Assembly: GCA_951329385.1 (NCBI GenBank)
Contig: OX589603.1
Coordinates: 30,910,008-30,974,007 of the forward strand
Origin: Polia nebulosa
Lineage: Eukaryota > Arthropoda > Insecta > Lepidoptera > Noctuidae
Length of the DNA: 64,000 bases
Direction: 5' to 3'
In this document: piece by piece, positions 11,769 through 25,345 of the stretch
Layout: each line of letters begins with the position of its first letter
Numbering within the stretch: the first letter of the stretch is position 1
Translations under genes and position numbers: made by a program
The notes under the pieces: generated by a model
The model's input: the letters and a program-made list of their open reading frames with translations, nothing else
What the model was told of the DNA's origin: nothing
The model's database searches: none

Positions 11769-14700
11769 GTAAGAATACTACGTCATTTGAATCAAAATCG
11801 CACCTTCTATTTAAAGGCTTTTCCTTAATCAGAAATAAGTAGATTTATCTTCAAATTCAATTATTTTAAGGAGTCCCTCAGGGCACTCTTGGGTCCTTAA
11901 CTAATTTATGATTGACATTTTCAATCAGTTCTTTCTCATATGACTTACACGTTCCATTTCTTATATCACTCTATATACAAGTTCCATTAGTGCAAAAATA
12001 ACGCCATGAATATTATTTTATATAGTCACTAAGCCAATCAGAACCCTTGGGCTAATCTGTGCTTGGTAGTGTTTAAATTATTTGTACAGATTTACAAGTG
12101 ACTGATATCAGTGTTCTCAACACTGACTAAAAAAATAATCTTATGTGGATTCTGAGGATACAATCATATAGACGCTTGACCATAATTTTAAATCTTATTT
12201 ATTTTGTTAAGGAAAATCTGATTAGATTTGTCGTAAAATACTCTTAATAGATAAATTAAATTAGGTTAGGGGATCCATACGCATTCGATTTTTCTATTCC
12301 GTGGATTCATTCGTTTACTTAGATGATATATTAATATTATTTTGCTTTATTGCATCAATATTTAAATCCAGTTTTCTAATAGAATTAGAGTGTCGGCATT
12401 ATAAAATCATAGATCATAGACGGTCACTGACAAAAGTCGGTAGATCGTGGAATTCGACCGCATCGGCGCTTGCGCAGCTTCCTGGAAATTAGGGATGCAT
12501 AGTGTTGTGCCTGCTCTGAATTTTTTATCTTTATCGATATCCTTTCAAGATTTAGAGTCTTTGATGTATTCTTAATTACAAAATTAAATATTGCTTTTTA
12601 TTCGTAAAATAATATTGCATTTTTAAACAAACACATCTTTTAACTTAAATGCAAAAATAAAACGACCATCTTAAAATTATTGTCAGCACAAAAAATCAGT
12701 TGCTATCAATATCAAACAACTTGAAAAAACCTAAAAACTTCAATAAATATTAAAACACTGAAAGTCTTATCGAGCACAGATAGTAATTCGGCAAAACTTC
12801 ATTCAAATTCGAATATCAGGGAAAAAATTAGCGCTTCATTCACTGTAGCCAATTAACTGTATCTTTGTTACAAAAAATCACATGTTTACGTAATTTCTGT
12901 CTTACAAACAGATAATGGACGCGATAACTACGAAGTTCGCAAACACACTTATCGCCTCTAATTAAATACTATAATTAATAGGCACGGGGTCTACTGCGGT
13001 CGTGCGCCTGCACTTCCAAGATAATGCTCTATGATTTCGGAGATTGTTTTTGAACTAGTCTATTGTTAATTGCTGTTTATTAATTATTGGAATGACGTAA
13101 TCACTTTCCTCGTTATGATAGTTATTATTGCTTTGCTTAAACATTTCGGCTTGCTATCCAATGTCACCATCTGCCATGGAACTAAACAGGTCTAATAAAA
13201 ATGCCATAAGATTCCTTGTCTTTAATCTTAACTTAATTCCAAAGTGCACATCACTATCGACTCCCGCGCATCCACCGTCTCAGCCTGGGCGCACATTCCA
13301 GCGCCATCTTTAAACTACATTATTAATGCTTGCGCCGCTCAGCAAACGGACTTCGGAGTTTTTTCAACGTCCCTTAGAAGGCACCACGCGGCGCTCGGCT
13401 ATTTGTTTATAATAAAGACCCCAGCGTTGATGTTACCGCATTATTTTTGGTAATAGGGATTTGGACTTGAATAATGAGGTAGGCACGTGCTTTAGAACTT
13501 CTATTAATCATTTAAATATGATTAGAAAGGATTTGTTTTATAGGATATTGACATGTGGTTGGCTCATATTATGAGACCTCTACGTTATGTGTGCTCTGAA
13601 GCTCTAACAAGTTTATGGAATTGAAGTGCATTAAATGTTCTGATGGTGTAGTCTGAAGCTTTGTCATGTATAGAAAAAAACAGGAGTTATAACCATGGAA
13701 TTATAAGTTGAAAATCCCCAAAAACCTACCTATACATGTCTTTTTCATCAAAATCTCAGTATATTTATTTATTTATTTATTTATTTATTTATATTTTATT
13801 TCAGGTATTAACCCATAGCAACGTTACATACTTAAAATTAAATTATTACACTCCCCAACATTCCTTTTCACATTTTCCATAACGTTAATTGTAGGCGTAA
13901 CCCTTTAAACACTGTCATCCCGGAAATCCCTGCGCAATCAGGGCATGCAAACGTAGGGGTGCGAAATCCACTCTTTATCGCCGGGATTCCCTCGGAACGT
14001 TCATCATAGGATTTCCCATGATTCCTGGCTTAACCCTCGTTTTTCATTGCTTTTGGCGCCTGTCGCGCCGTAATCCCTTTTGTTGTTTTGCTTTCGTTTT
14101 TAGGGTTAAGAATCTTACCGCTAATAGTGACATGTTCAGGACTATGATTTATATTTTGGGGAGCAAATTTTGTGGGATTTTCCGATGGTTTTGAATTTGC
14201 ATCTTCATTTTTATTGCTTAGGGTCGATGTGTCATAGGTGCGACCTGTTCCTACCTACGCAATGTGATCTTTGACCTTATGGTAACGTGTACCGTAGCTG
14301 CTGTACTTAATCCATTGATGGATAACCAAACTGTGTAGGCTCACGGAAGATTTTACTAATTTATGTTTGGAATCTGTAATAGAAAGATATTGTTTGGGAA
14401 TACATTCCTGTGGAGATATGGACTTCCATTGTTAGATCAAAATTATGGTTATAGATTTGGCCATTTTATTAGGCTTACGCGTTTAGTCACTCAAACCTCT
14501 TCTCAATAAAGGGAGGATGTTGGTCAAGTAGCGGAATCCTCATCACTGTACATTTTAAGACAAATGTGACAACGTCTCTGGCGTACATTAGCTATATCAG
14601 AGCACTTACGGGTCGAACCTTGATATCCTGTTTTTGAATGGGACCTCTACCCATCCTTTTTCCAGATAGGACTGACATTGACATTCCGGTCGGACCCATT

Positions 14701-17700
14701 ACCGCACTTCCCCGAATCCATTCATACCTTAAAATCATCTGGCTTAACATCACTTGATTTTGAGCCTTCCCTATTGGGTTTTAAGTATTTTTTTGAGTGG
14801 TGCAGAATATTTTACGTGCTCAAAAATTAAGGTCCTCAATTTTCGACTTTGTTTTTGGAGTCTGACGTGCGTTCTTGGTTTGCGGAGATGTTATTTTCGG
14901 TAGGTTTATTGGTGATTCTGTTATTGTGTGCGTGCGGTGATAAAGAGTGTGTCCATTAACGTTATCGTGTCGGTATCGTTGCGTTTATCGAGGCGCCGGC
15001 GCCGCTCGGGTGACACAAATATACTGCTAGTATTTGTCTTTTTCTTATATGCAGTTACTCTGTGTGTGTGCCTTCAAGCTCTTACCGATTTGAGGAGCGC
15101 AAAAGTTCAAGTGATTATATACATTTAAACGTGATTTGCTTCTTATTTCTGTACGGACAATCACATTTACTTCAGATCTTTTAACCTCTGAATCAGAATT
15201 GTTTTGAATTTCATATCGACCAGATCTTATCATGTTATATAATTTGTCATATCTTTAAATATTCCGTAGGTAAAGTTGTATGAGAATATAGCTTTTGTTT
15301 CTGGCTGTGAGTATATTAATTTAATTGAGCATCATACTAATTACTAATTCTGTTAAATTACTGCATTTTTATTATTCACTATCAGCTTTAGCTGCAGATA
15401 TAGGTTAAAGCAGACTACCTACTCATACCTATCTGCTTTTCCACCGGGTGAATCATTCTTCACAACTTAAGAGCCTTTTCCCGAATGGACATTAAAAGCC
15501 AGATAGGCCATCAGCATGACAATATGTGATAGGTACTTGAACTTAAGTGCGTCTGTGACGTTATTGTTCATAAAATAGTGCGATAATGCTAATCAGCTGG
15601 TAATAGACGCAAGTGCCTGTCGTTAACACCCCCTTTACTATTATTATCTTCGATGATCAGCTGTTTGTGGACAGAAATAGAGACGTCATTGCTGGGACCT
15701 TTTAGATGGTATAGAAAAAGGAGGCTTTAATACGTTTTCCAAGTCATCAAATTTAAAAATTGCAGCGGCTGTATTTTGGCCAATGTGGATTCTATCTTTT
15801 AGATCGACATTTTTCTTCGAATATTTCGGCTTGATCTTTGCCAAAATGAAATTTCTTGATTAATTTTTATTTTTGAAGCTATAGTCGAATCTCTAAAATG
15901 CAACTTTTGTTTAGCCCTCATAGCTTAGGGTTCCTATAAATTGACCTATTAGCAAAGTAGTGTTAGTTAATAAAATAGATGAAAAAGTAACTGAATCAAA
16001 CTAGCTGGTTGTAAATCGATGGCTGATTTAAGGGATCGTATTTCTTCCACTTAGTATCGATTTCTCCTCACCCAATTTTTTATTCTCGACCCTTAGAATA
16101 AGGTCTATTATAATTTGATTCGATGCTATATGAATGGTCAATCTTATCTTACCGACAGAGATATTTTTAAGTGTTTTTTGGTTTTTTAACGGTTGCATCA
16201 TCAGGGTATCGGCAGAGAGTATGGTGTGGTCATAAATGAAATAGATAAGTGTTTAAAAAGCCTATTGAATGTTGTTAATGATATCAGTGAGCATCAAATT
16301 GGATCCTTACGGATTCAATTGGATCCCCAAATATTTTTATGTTCAAAACTTTGAACAGATTTTCCTAATCGAGCATATTTGATCCCAATGTAACAATATT
16401 TTCACAAATAACTCTCGCGTGCAAAGTCGAGAGATATAGTGCAGCATCATTGCAGCATCTCACATAGGTACTTGTGTGTTTGTATCATCTGAACCGAGCT
16501 CGGGAACCGTGCAGCGTCGGCTTGTAAACAAGCCGTATAAAACGCTCGCGTTTCTGTGTCATGCGCATGCGCATCTTAGACGGAGCGATACGGGAACGGA
16601 ACGGAACCGACTTGGAATATTGGGAGATGGGAATGGGATGGAGTGAAGTATCTTGAGAGAAGGAATAGGACAAGTAATTACAAACTATTAATGCTGACTT
16701 TACAAGTTATAGAACAAAATGTGCTGAAAGCGAAAGTTTAAACGTAAATGCTGAACAGTACATCACTGAAAGAACCTGAATGAAAGTTCATTTCTACAGA
16801 GAGAATAATCTGACCAACTCAAGAAACCACAGAAAGTAAAGAAAATGCTAAATTTTCAAGCTATCTTGACATAGCATTATTTGGACTGTATTTTTTCATT
16901 CTCATGATCTCATCCCACTAAAAACTGTAACAGTATTAACTACCAAACCACATTAACACTTCTAGATTTTCAAAAAAAAACTTCAAACCAGTCGTGACCA
17001 TGTCGTAAGCAGTAAAGCAACTCAAAGCGGTGTCATTGAGCTTTCAACTATTCGGCGGGAAGCTTGCCTATCAAGCGGCATACTTGACGAATTCCTTTGC
17101 CTTTTTCTTAAGAACAGATTACTTACAATGTTTAGAAGGTATTTCTACGGTTAAATAGGGTAGTTAGAACTTATGAAGACTATGTGAGAGGAAATTTATT
17201 GTTATGTAGTCTTTGTTATGTGAAAAATGTCGGCTTAGTGTAACTTTTTGTTATGGTTTAGAGATTTGTAATTTTTATAGTTCTAGAACCTCTTATCCAT
17301 GTTATATGTAGTCAAAACCTGCCCTGAAAATTGTCTTCATTGTAACTAACAACTGTAGTTTTTCCAAAGCCACAAGTTAGGTACTTTTAAAACTAGATCC
17401 ATACTAAAAAATAACGCAGTAAGTTCAGCTGTGCACTAATATCATTGGGAGACTCATGTTTAGCAGAAGACGTTTACAGGCTAAAATAATGATTGTTGCA
17501 AATTCCATAGAACAAAACAAATGTATGTAGGTACTCTAGAGATACATCTTACATTGATGTTATCAATTCCATTCACTCTGCTCACCCTACATAGCAACAA
17601 AGACTCACACGAGGACCTAACACAATAAGTACTAATATTAAATATTTATGTAAAGGAACGCGCGAATTGTTGTAAACTTCCATTACACGTGGCCAAGCCT

Positions 17701-20700
17701 CTCAATAGACAAACATAGTGCCGCGGACGCGTCTATTATACAGAATATCAATGTGTAGTTGCTAACCGAGAACATTATAATAAGTAGAGAAGCAATAATG
17801 AAGACATTCCCTTTATCTAGTATATTCTAACTTACTTCATGTTTTCGTCTAAAGCGTTCCACAAAATAATGAACACGAGTTTTATGCTTATAAATATCAA
17901 TCCTATCATCTAATAGGCTTTTATTTTAACTAGAGTAGTCGATACTAAGGTAAAGTTTAAAAGGACAGAATGTTTCATATAAAGCATAGGATGGACACCA
18001 GTTTAAGTTCATGTGTGCCTCAAGGCACTATGTTGGGTTCAATATTGTTTCACTTCTAACAAAGGTTTTGGGATTCCACTTCAATCCCATTAAAATAAAG
18101 ATTTATGTAAAATCTTTAGTAGAGGAAGTATAAAACTTACAATAGCATTGCTGTAAAATCTCTAACTCTTTCAAGATTCGAGATACAAGCCTAAGTTACA
18201 GACGGACAAACAGTAACATTCATCTCTTCAGAAACACAGTAAAGTATTAAATTTCATTTAATAGGATATCTTTCTCGACGAGTGTGGCCCGACCACGGTG
18301 TAATTAAAGGCAGAAGACCCAAATCTATAAAAAAGACACTGAGCTTATTGAATTTACTTCAAATGTAAATAGCTTCAGACTTTATCCATTTATGGCTACT
18401 GACGCTAGAAGTCTATATACCTTTTCATAGGCCTTTTGCTATTGGAATAAATTCGAGTACAAACCTTTAAAAAGAGCCTTTTGGCTTGCTCTAGGATCAT
18501 TATTTTAAGAATGTAATATCTTAGTTAAAAAGAACTGCGTACATTCTCATGGAGATTTTTGAGGATATCTTGTACGTTTAATGTACCTTTTACACATTAT
18601 TCTTTAGTGAGTGGTATACCTACATAAATATATATAATTATACATGGCTCGTATACGACCTTGATTTGATCGGCAATATGCTAATGTATGCTATCTTACG
18701 CACTACGGCCACGCTACATACTCAACTATATTTACATATACCTTTACATTATTTATATACTTGACCAAATTGAAGATTATGTTTCATGGTTTGAACTTGT
18801 GAACGCTTGTTGCTACCTAGAGATTGTCTGCCAATAATATTAATAGCAAAACGGCACATCAAGACTCATGTGGCAAAAAATGTCTGTTGAAACTTACATT
18901 TTTCTCATTAATCAATTCCCAAGTAAATGAACAAGTTCTCAACAACAGAACTGTGTTTCACGACACAACCTCGTATAATATAGTAATATAATAGTATGAG
19001 CTTATGAGCCTTGGGAATTCCAAGTGCCTAATTAAGGCATAAAACTAAATTAACCTTCCTAACGCCAAACCTGCCAAGAGACTCGCCCTTTAAGCCTGTC
19101 GGAAGCAAATATTATCACCATTTCAAACCATTTACGTTGTTTCCGCATATTACACGATGGCGCCAACACCTACCCTTGAGAGCTGCTTACCTCCCGGCGA
19201 ACAGCGTGGCGGTACCAGTACAGACTTAAATAAAATCTATAATTGTAATGACTATTTATAATTCTGTGCGAGACATGAGATAAGCAGAAGGCGCCATAGC
19301 CCACTCTACAGTGGACTATTAAAATTTAAATAAGTACCGCTTTATAAATATAAATGTATGCACAATAATTTATGGCGCGCCTTATAATAAGTGTAGAGTA
19401 TAATGGGGTGAATATTTGATGTATTAACATTGTTGTGACTAGATCTGCATTAACCACTAATTGACTACTGCTACCTGATAGGTACTAACTTGCATCTAGA
19501 TGGCATAATCACCAACTGATTTACACAGGGCTCTTTTGTGGTAGGGAGAGGCCTCGGCAGGGTTTGGCACCTAGCAAAGTAAATAACGTGATAAAATAAG
19601 CAATATCAACCAGACCATAACCTAAACATTTAAAAGCTTCTTATGAAATAAAACTTAAGAAAATGGTACCAAGAAAAATACTGCAACAGATGTTGCGATC
19701 CTCCCAAGGACCCCAAAAACCTAATTGAATCGTCACTCACACTCCTAACTCAATATGTATGTAATAAATTATGATCCATAGGTGTGTCTGTCCATGTGTT
19801 GGTGCAATCTGTGATGTCACTCCAAAACCTGTCAGAAAGATCGCCATTATTTTAATAGTTTAGAAGCTTGTCCAAACATGTTCTCTTGTGGGAAATAAGT
19901 TTTAATGATCTGCCGATCTATTTTCCATGATTATGAAAATCTTTTCATATTTACCTATACCTACATATTTTGAGGACATCACGCTAGTAAAATTGTAACA
20001 TAAATCAGTTGCTTAGCGTTTTTTCTACTGCATTGCTGGAATTCGGTTCCTTATTTAATTTTTTTGCTGAGTCAACAGCACAAGTATTGCTAATAGAGCG
20101 AGTCTTGACACCTCTCCAAACCCCTCAAAAGTATCATCTATCTCTATCATTTTTAGCGTTTTTATGACAATATTAATGCCTTCACTCCTTTGGTCATGAA
20201 AATCGTTAGTCCCACTCTCTAACCAAAATTTTCTACAATCCACTCTTTCAGTCTTCCCTACAGTGGCATCATATTGATATCTTGCTGTCTGTTGTCCCCA
20301 GAGCATGGCGAGAGCACAGAGGATGCCAGGAGGACCGACCACGAGCGGCTTGTCTCCGCCTCTCTGGCGACTGATGGTGAAGGTAAATATTTTGGTTATT
20401 TATTATAGCTGTAAAAACTTGTTAAAATTCCTCTAGAAGCTTTAGTAATAGAATTTATCTATTAAAACGGCAAAACATCGGTTTACTTAGGGTGGTTTTC
20501 GCATTATGAATGCCACCCAAGGACATAATGTTGGCATACATCTGGGGGTTGTCTAGCTGGTGGAATGCTTGAGGTTAAATGACTCTACCTATTAAAACTG
20601 CAAGTCATTTGGCATATTTACCAAGAGTGTGTTCTGCATTATGAATACCACCCAGATACTAAGTTTAAATTTTGTCTGCAATTATGTTGGCACCCATTAT

Positions 20701-23700
20701 CTGCCTAGCCTTTTTTCAACCATGTTGGGTTGGCTTTCAGTTCAAACGCAACTGAAGACAGCATTTTACATTGTGTAAAAGAGTGACTGCCTTTCTGCCC
20801 TTCATATCAGAGATAAAAGTGGCTGGTTGTTTAACTGAGGATAAGTTGTAGAATCTGTCTATTAAAACTACAAAACATTGGTTATTTTTACACAGGGTGT
20901 GCCCTACGTATCACTGCATTATGAACGCGACCCCGAGACAAAGTTTACGAGTCTTGTTTGTCCACATTTTTACAAGCACATATAATCTTTAAACTAAGTC
21001 CTGAAGACAAAAAAATTTAGTCCTTTAATATCATAGAAAATTGCAACAGTTTTGGCATAGGCTAGAAAATTGAAGCGAAAGTTCTAGCACTGCTCAATAA
21101 TTATAACTAGCATGTACACCCCACAACATAGACTGGTGGTACAAACGGTGGTTCCCTAAAACCCATTTACCACAACTAAATCCCACATTGTCCTGTATTT
21201 ACATCCACCCACCACGCAAACACCACCAGTTAGCTAAGTGGTGTCCCAAACCCATGTCTGATGGCTGTAACCTTGACGATCGATCGCGCCCGCCTCGACG
21301 GCGCCACCCCCATACCACGGCGCCACCACGCTCGTCGTGGAATCGAATCGTGATGGTATTGTCTTGGATATATGATGGGATTTCGATGGATTTCGTAATA
21401 GAAGTGTTTTTGCAATGTTGGAAAGGAGTTATGACTTGCTTTTGCAAAAGATGCTATCAAAACTGCACAACACAACCAAAACCTGTGTGGGTTTTAATCC
21501 GGTTTGCTTTTTTAATGGCGTCTTTTGCACTAAGCAATGTGTAATTCTATTTTACTTGTAATGAGGAAACAGTTTAGTGGATTTTTAATGATTTTCTTGG
21601 CTGGTGGAACCATGACTGCTAAAATTGCTCATTGTATATATGATTTTCGGCACCCTGAAACTAAAATCTTGTTTATCTGGACAGAAAATGTGACATGCAC
21701 TCATAGTATTATAACTATTTCTGTAGTCTGGCAGATAGGTGTTGTCAAAATTGTATCCATGAATAAAAATATCGATTTGTTACAATAAATATATTATTAT
21801 CAAGGGCACTGCGAGTAGACTCATCGATTACCATGTGTTAGACTGTTTTAGATCTTTTTGTAGGCTTTGTTATTGCAACGCTTTTATTCAAAAGTTCTTC
21901 TATAACCAAGATAACATTGGTATCGTTAACGTCTTCTTCATCGTCTTCTTGTCTTTTGTCTGGATTATTACCAAAATACTTGTTATGCGATTTCGGCAGT
22001 CTCTCCAGTCCTATGTCTATAGCTCTCACCGAAACGCTTATACCGATCTGTTCCGACTTTGGGTATAACGGGTCACTTGTCCAGGGGGATGGCGATATAG
22101 ACCGAGACGTAACGCACAGGATCAACTCAGGATGGATTTTATGGCGACAGGGCACTGGAACAATTTGCGACCGACGGATGCTCCTTTAAGTTAAAGGGGA
22201 AAATCTATAAGTCCGTGATTAGACCTGTCGTACTGTATGGATCAGAATGTTGGACTGTGAAAAAGGCGGATGAAAAAAGATTGCATGTGGCGGAGATGAG
22301 AATCTTGAGATGGATGTGTGGTTTAACGAGAATGGATAAAGTGAGAACTGAGTACATTAGAGGTAGTTTAAAAGTGGCGCCAGTGACAGAAAAGTTGAAA
22401 GGGAGCCGCTTATCTTGGTATGGTCATGTGAAGAGAAGGGACGAAACATATGTAACTAAAAGAGTAATGAATATAAATGTGGATGGATGGATTGTGTGAG
22501 GAGTGATATGATAGAAAAGGGAGTTAGTGATAGCGTGACGGCTGACAGGACAGAATGGAAGAAAAATACGTGTTGCGCCGACCCCAAGTAACATGGGATA
22601 AGAGCAGGAAGATGATGATATTACTTTTTGCCTGAATACATATCTGACAATTTTTCTCTACGTTTCATCCAACAAATCGTCTTTCAAAATAACCAAAACA
22701 CTTACAGCACCATCTATTTTGAAAACAACAATGACTTCATAGAATCGGATGCAAAAATCAACACTTCAACTTTTACAGTTATTTCGTCAACTTTTGGCAT
22801 ACGTCTTCTGTTTTAAAACAATAGGAGTCTAGCAGCACTGGCGTCATGTTACTGGTTTAACTGAACTGTCCCGATATATCGGTGATCGTCATCTGGCAGC
22901 GAATGGTAACGTGGAACTAACTGAGCCAAGTTTTGGAGATGTGATGTCAGGGAAATGAATAGAATTGTCTGGATGTGTTTATCAAGTACTGGCTGTTCCA
23001 TTGTTCATCGTATGGTTGGTCAAGCAAGATTAGCAGCTTGATTGTTTTTCTGGGAATTGGGAAACAGTCCTAGTTCTTTATTTGCTGGGATTCCTTCAAC
23101 CAGAACTTCATAGAGACTAGGATAACGGATATTTTTACTGCCCTTCTTGTAACCAGTCTTTTAAACAGCAGTTATTACAATGTCCTTTTTCAATTTTTCT
23201 AGATGGCTCCCGTTCATTCCATCCCTCATCATGATTAGTTTGAAAGATTTTGCAAATAAGTCCGTTTTAAAAACCACTTACGCTACTCGTTTTTCCTATT
23301 ACCTCATGTTTTGTTTGTGTGGAATAAACTATTGTGCTTTATTTTCTGTTTATTAAACCAATTCCTCTCTTCTTTACAGAACGCCAGAGTTGGGAGTCAG
23401 AGTGGTGTCGCCTCGCGTACTGGGAGCTGACCCAGCGAGTGGGTCGCCAGTTCGGTGTCCGTGTGAGGGCAGTGGACGTTTTCGGAGGGGGCGGAGGGGC
23501 CTGTGGCTCTGGGAGAATCGGGCTCTGTCTGGATGCCTTAGACCAGAGGGGGGATGCACCGCAGGCTGAACAGGTTGGTTTCAAAAACTTCTTTTAAACA
23601 TTCTTTGTCAAAGACGAGAACACAAGGAGTAACTCTGGAGTTTCTTGCCGGTTCTTCTCTACAGGAAACGACCGATTCGAACCGATTACTTGCTTCTGAC

Positions 23701-24879
23701 GTTTCACAAGTGCCTTTGTGGGCTTATGTGAAATAAAATATTTTGAATAGGAATTGAATATTTGAGGAATAGAACTTGACTCGTCTTATAACAATAGATT
23801 ATACGTTAAACAATGTTTTGGTTATACAAATTGCAGGACGACTAAAATTAGTTTTAATTTATACAAACATTTTAGTGAATTGCATAGGCGCACCCATGCT
23901 TCTTCACAATTAAAGACAGTAAGATTTTCTGGCCGACCTAAAATTTCACATGGGTTTTATCCAGCTACTGCCCTTCTCCACCAAGACTTCGTGAATAATC
24001 TTGTGAGTTTTTAACTGTCAGATTCCAAAAGCTCGAAAGGGTAGTCGATTACAATGGCAGTAGATAGCTACTTTGATTGGGAGTAGGAAGGCGACGCGAT
24101 AACCCAAGATAACCTTCGTACGCGAACAGTGAATCTTTGTTGGACTTAACGAGATATTATAAGTGATTTTCAACGATTTTAGCAAATTGAGAAGGCAGAG
24201 TTTAAAGTACAAGAATGTCCAGAATGTATTTACAACTAGAAATGGGCATAAGTTTCATTCAATTAAAGATATTAAAGGTAGATGACAAGTCAAATTTTAT
24301 CTTTCGAGTCCTGAAAATAGGCGAGGCCTGATAGTAGAAATGAATTATGCACACGAAGATGATAATCACCATAGCAATATGGATCACCTTCTTAGATGAT
24401 AAGCAGTGCTCACCTTTCTTTTGTCATTTAAAGATAAGATTAAAAAATTAAGACAACGTATATAAGAAAGTTGAGCTACACCCATCACTGACACAAGTAC
24501 CTAATTAATAATGTGTTTTTTTCTTTAATTCCAGGTGCGAAAAACAAGAGCAAAGATCGGCCTTGGAGTCACCCTGTCCCTAGAATCAGATGGGGTGTGG
24601 CTTTACAACCGGAGCCAGGAGCCAGTCTTCGTGAGCTCCCCTGCCTTGGACGCTGCGGCTGCTAAGGCCCTCCTTGTGTGGAGGGTTGCTCCAGGCCACT
24701 GCCTCTGCATCTTCGACCCCTCTTGCCCTCCTCCAGCGGTCTCATTGCCCCACATCGGGCCTGTAGACCCCAGGTCGGTGAGGATCTCGTTCGCTAAAGG
24801 CTGGGGGCCTAAGTACTCGAGGCGAGACGTGACGGCGTGCCCCTGTTGGCTGGAGGTGCTGTTGGCTCCCCCGAGCTGA
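11715..24879 (+). CDS. Dad: Inhibitory SMAD (Dad / Smad6/7-like), C-terminal part, four exons
   Basis: This is the C-terminal part of an inhibitory SMAD, the intracellular antagonist of BMP/Dpp signalling. In this family the protein binds activated type I receptors and recruits Smurf-type ubiquitin ligases. Exons are 11715-11768, 20302-20382, 23380-23573 and 24535-24879. Each is bounded by AG/GT, and phases 1, 1 and 0 join into about 223 codons. The first exon encodes TPPPPYSRYAMEDLKPK, which has the PPPY motif that binds WW domains. The last two encode the MH2 domain, with WCRLAYWE, KIGLGVTLSLESDGVWLYNR, VRISFAKGWGPKYSRR and the terminal CPCWLEVLL. The protein ends APPS, without the SSxS phosphorylation tail, which separates inhibitory from receptor-activated SMADs. 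The MH1 half and start codon were not found and probably lie before the window. The identification is firm; the symbol follows the single insect inhibitory SMAD. Confidence 0.93.
11769..20301 (+). other. Dad: Large Dad intron
   Basis: This 8.5-kb phase-1 intron lies between the PY-motif exon and the linker exon. It holds a TTTA simple repeat at 13761-13794, a GC-rich patch at 14990-15010 with two adjacent GGCGCC palindromes, and TGGCGCC/GGCGCC sites near 19158 and 19293. I see no further exon or clear transposon in it. Confidence 0.6.
13761..13794. repeat. (TTTA)n microsatellite
   Basis: About eight tandem TTTA units in the large Dad intron, directly readable. Confidence 0.9.
20302..20382 (+). 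CDS. Dad: Dad linker exon
   Basis: The exon lies between the acceptor tgtccccag and the donor gtaaat. Joined in phase to the previous exon it reads EHGESTEDARRTDHERLVSA followed by SLATDGE, then one base for the next exon. It is a charged, low-complexity linker with no domain of its own. The support is the two good splice sites plus the only reading frame that joins both neighbours; the other frames either stop or break phase. Confidence 0.8.
20697..20800 (+). repeat. Degraded copy of the tgcctagcc/ggcttccagt repeat
   Basis: It contains ctgcctagccttttttcaac, then gttgggttggctttcagttc, a cattttacat segment and gtgactgcct, in the same order as the better copies at 38125, 52975 and 58688. It is a diverged member of that lepidopteran repeat. 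Confidence 0.6.
22030..22620 (+). mobile_element. 3' fragment of a non-LTR retrotransposon (reverse transcriptase C-terminus), frameshifted
   Basis: The translation shows GDGDIDRDVTHRI, then WRQGTGTICDRRM. After a one-base frame change near 22190 it continues LKGKIYKSVIRPVVLYGSEC, RMLRW-like MRILRWMCG, SLKVAPVTEKL and WYGHVKRRDE. These blocks are typical of the C-terminal region of insect LINE reverse transcriptases. The fragment ends in a gatgatgat tail, as LINEs of this kind do. It lacks the catalytic domain and is dead. Confidence 0.8.
23380..23573 (+). CDS. Dad: Dad MH2 domain, first exon
   Basis: The acceptor is ctcttctttacag and the donor gttggt. The exon encodes the N-terminal half of MH2, from SWESEWCRLAYWELTQRVGR through a region ending QAEQ, and stops in phase 0. 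The WCxxAYWE block is diagnostic of SMAD MH2. After FGVRVRAVDVF the expected YDLPQGxGFCLGQL-type stretch of Smad6/7 is replaced by a glycine-rich segment (GGGGGACGSGRIGLCLDAL), so this strand-loop region has diverged. Confidence 0.9.
23574..24534 (+). other. Dad: Dad intron within the MH2 domain
   Basis: A phase-0 intron of 961 bp, donor gttggt and acceptor ttctttaattccag. No repeat or gene was recognised inside. Confidence 0.8.
24535..24879 (+). CDS. Dad: Dad MH2 domain, last exon with stop
   Basis: The acceptor is ttctttaattccag. The exon begins GTG as an internal codon and reads VRKTRAKIGLGVTLSLESDG onward to CPCWLEVLLAPPS and TGA at 24877. It has the conserved KxGxG, DGVWxYNR, P(V/I)FVxSPxLD, VRISFAKGWGP and CPCWLE blocks of inhibitory SMADs. 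Antisense open frames across it are shadows of its GC-rich codons. Confidence 0.94.
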   Translation: MRKTRAKIGLGVTLSLESDGVWLYNRSQEPVFVSSPALDAAAAKALLVWRVAPGHCLCIFDPSCPPPAVSLPHIGPVDPRSVRISFAKGWGPKYSRRDVTACPCWLEVLLAPPS

Positions 24880-25339
24880 CGCAAATAGAGTGATGTGGAT
24901 TTTGTGTAGCTATTTGATTTTGGGTAGAGATGGATAATTTTTGGGTGTTTAAATGAGCGGGTGTTGTCAGGATTTTGAAGTTAAGCTGTGTAAAATGTTG
25001 ACAATACCTTGGCCATTCTCTCATATTCTAACTGATTTTATTATAACAACAGCTTTATAAAAGGACCAAAGCTTTACGACTCCCTCAAAACAAATAGTCA
25101 CACAAACATTATTTTGAACTAAAAACAGTGGAAAACGGACCACAAAGTGAAGTGAACATTTTGAATGAACTCAGTGAAGTTTTGTTTATTGGACAATATT
25201 ATAAATTATGTCGTACACACACTGCCTTGGAAAAGTGTTCGCCTAGAAATATAATTAACAAAAGCAATAGGGGGATCTGCTCATTCCCTTTAAAAAGTAG
25301 AGCATAAATATACATACTTATGAAGTAGCTAACACATAG

Positions 25340-25345
25340 AATAAA
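25340..25345 (+). terminator. Dad: Candidate poly(A) signal for Dad
   Basis: AATAAA lies about 460 bp after the Dad stop codon. Other AATAAA hexamers occur further on (near 26633, 27125 and 27733), so the real 3' end cannot be fixed from sequence alone. Confidence 0.35.

Larger units (their letters stand above)
20383..23379 (+). other. Dad: Dad intron containing a LINE fragment
   Basis: This is the intron between the linker exon and the first MH2 exon. It contains a degraded tgcctagcc-type repeat near 20697-20800, a GC-rich patch with two GGCGCC sites near 21300-21335, and a truncated LINE at about 22030-22620. Confidence 0.6.

Noticed and set aside
12301..12492. Short frame with FVYLDDILI, resembling the YLDD box of LTR-retrotransposon reverse transcriptase
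   Set aside because: The residues before and after do not fit a reverse transcriptase, and no other pol block is nearby on either strand. Probably chance.
24603..24884. Antisense open frame across the last Dad exon
   Set aside because: It mirrors the GC-rich codons of the MH2 exon, which has full family support on the plus strand.
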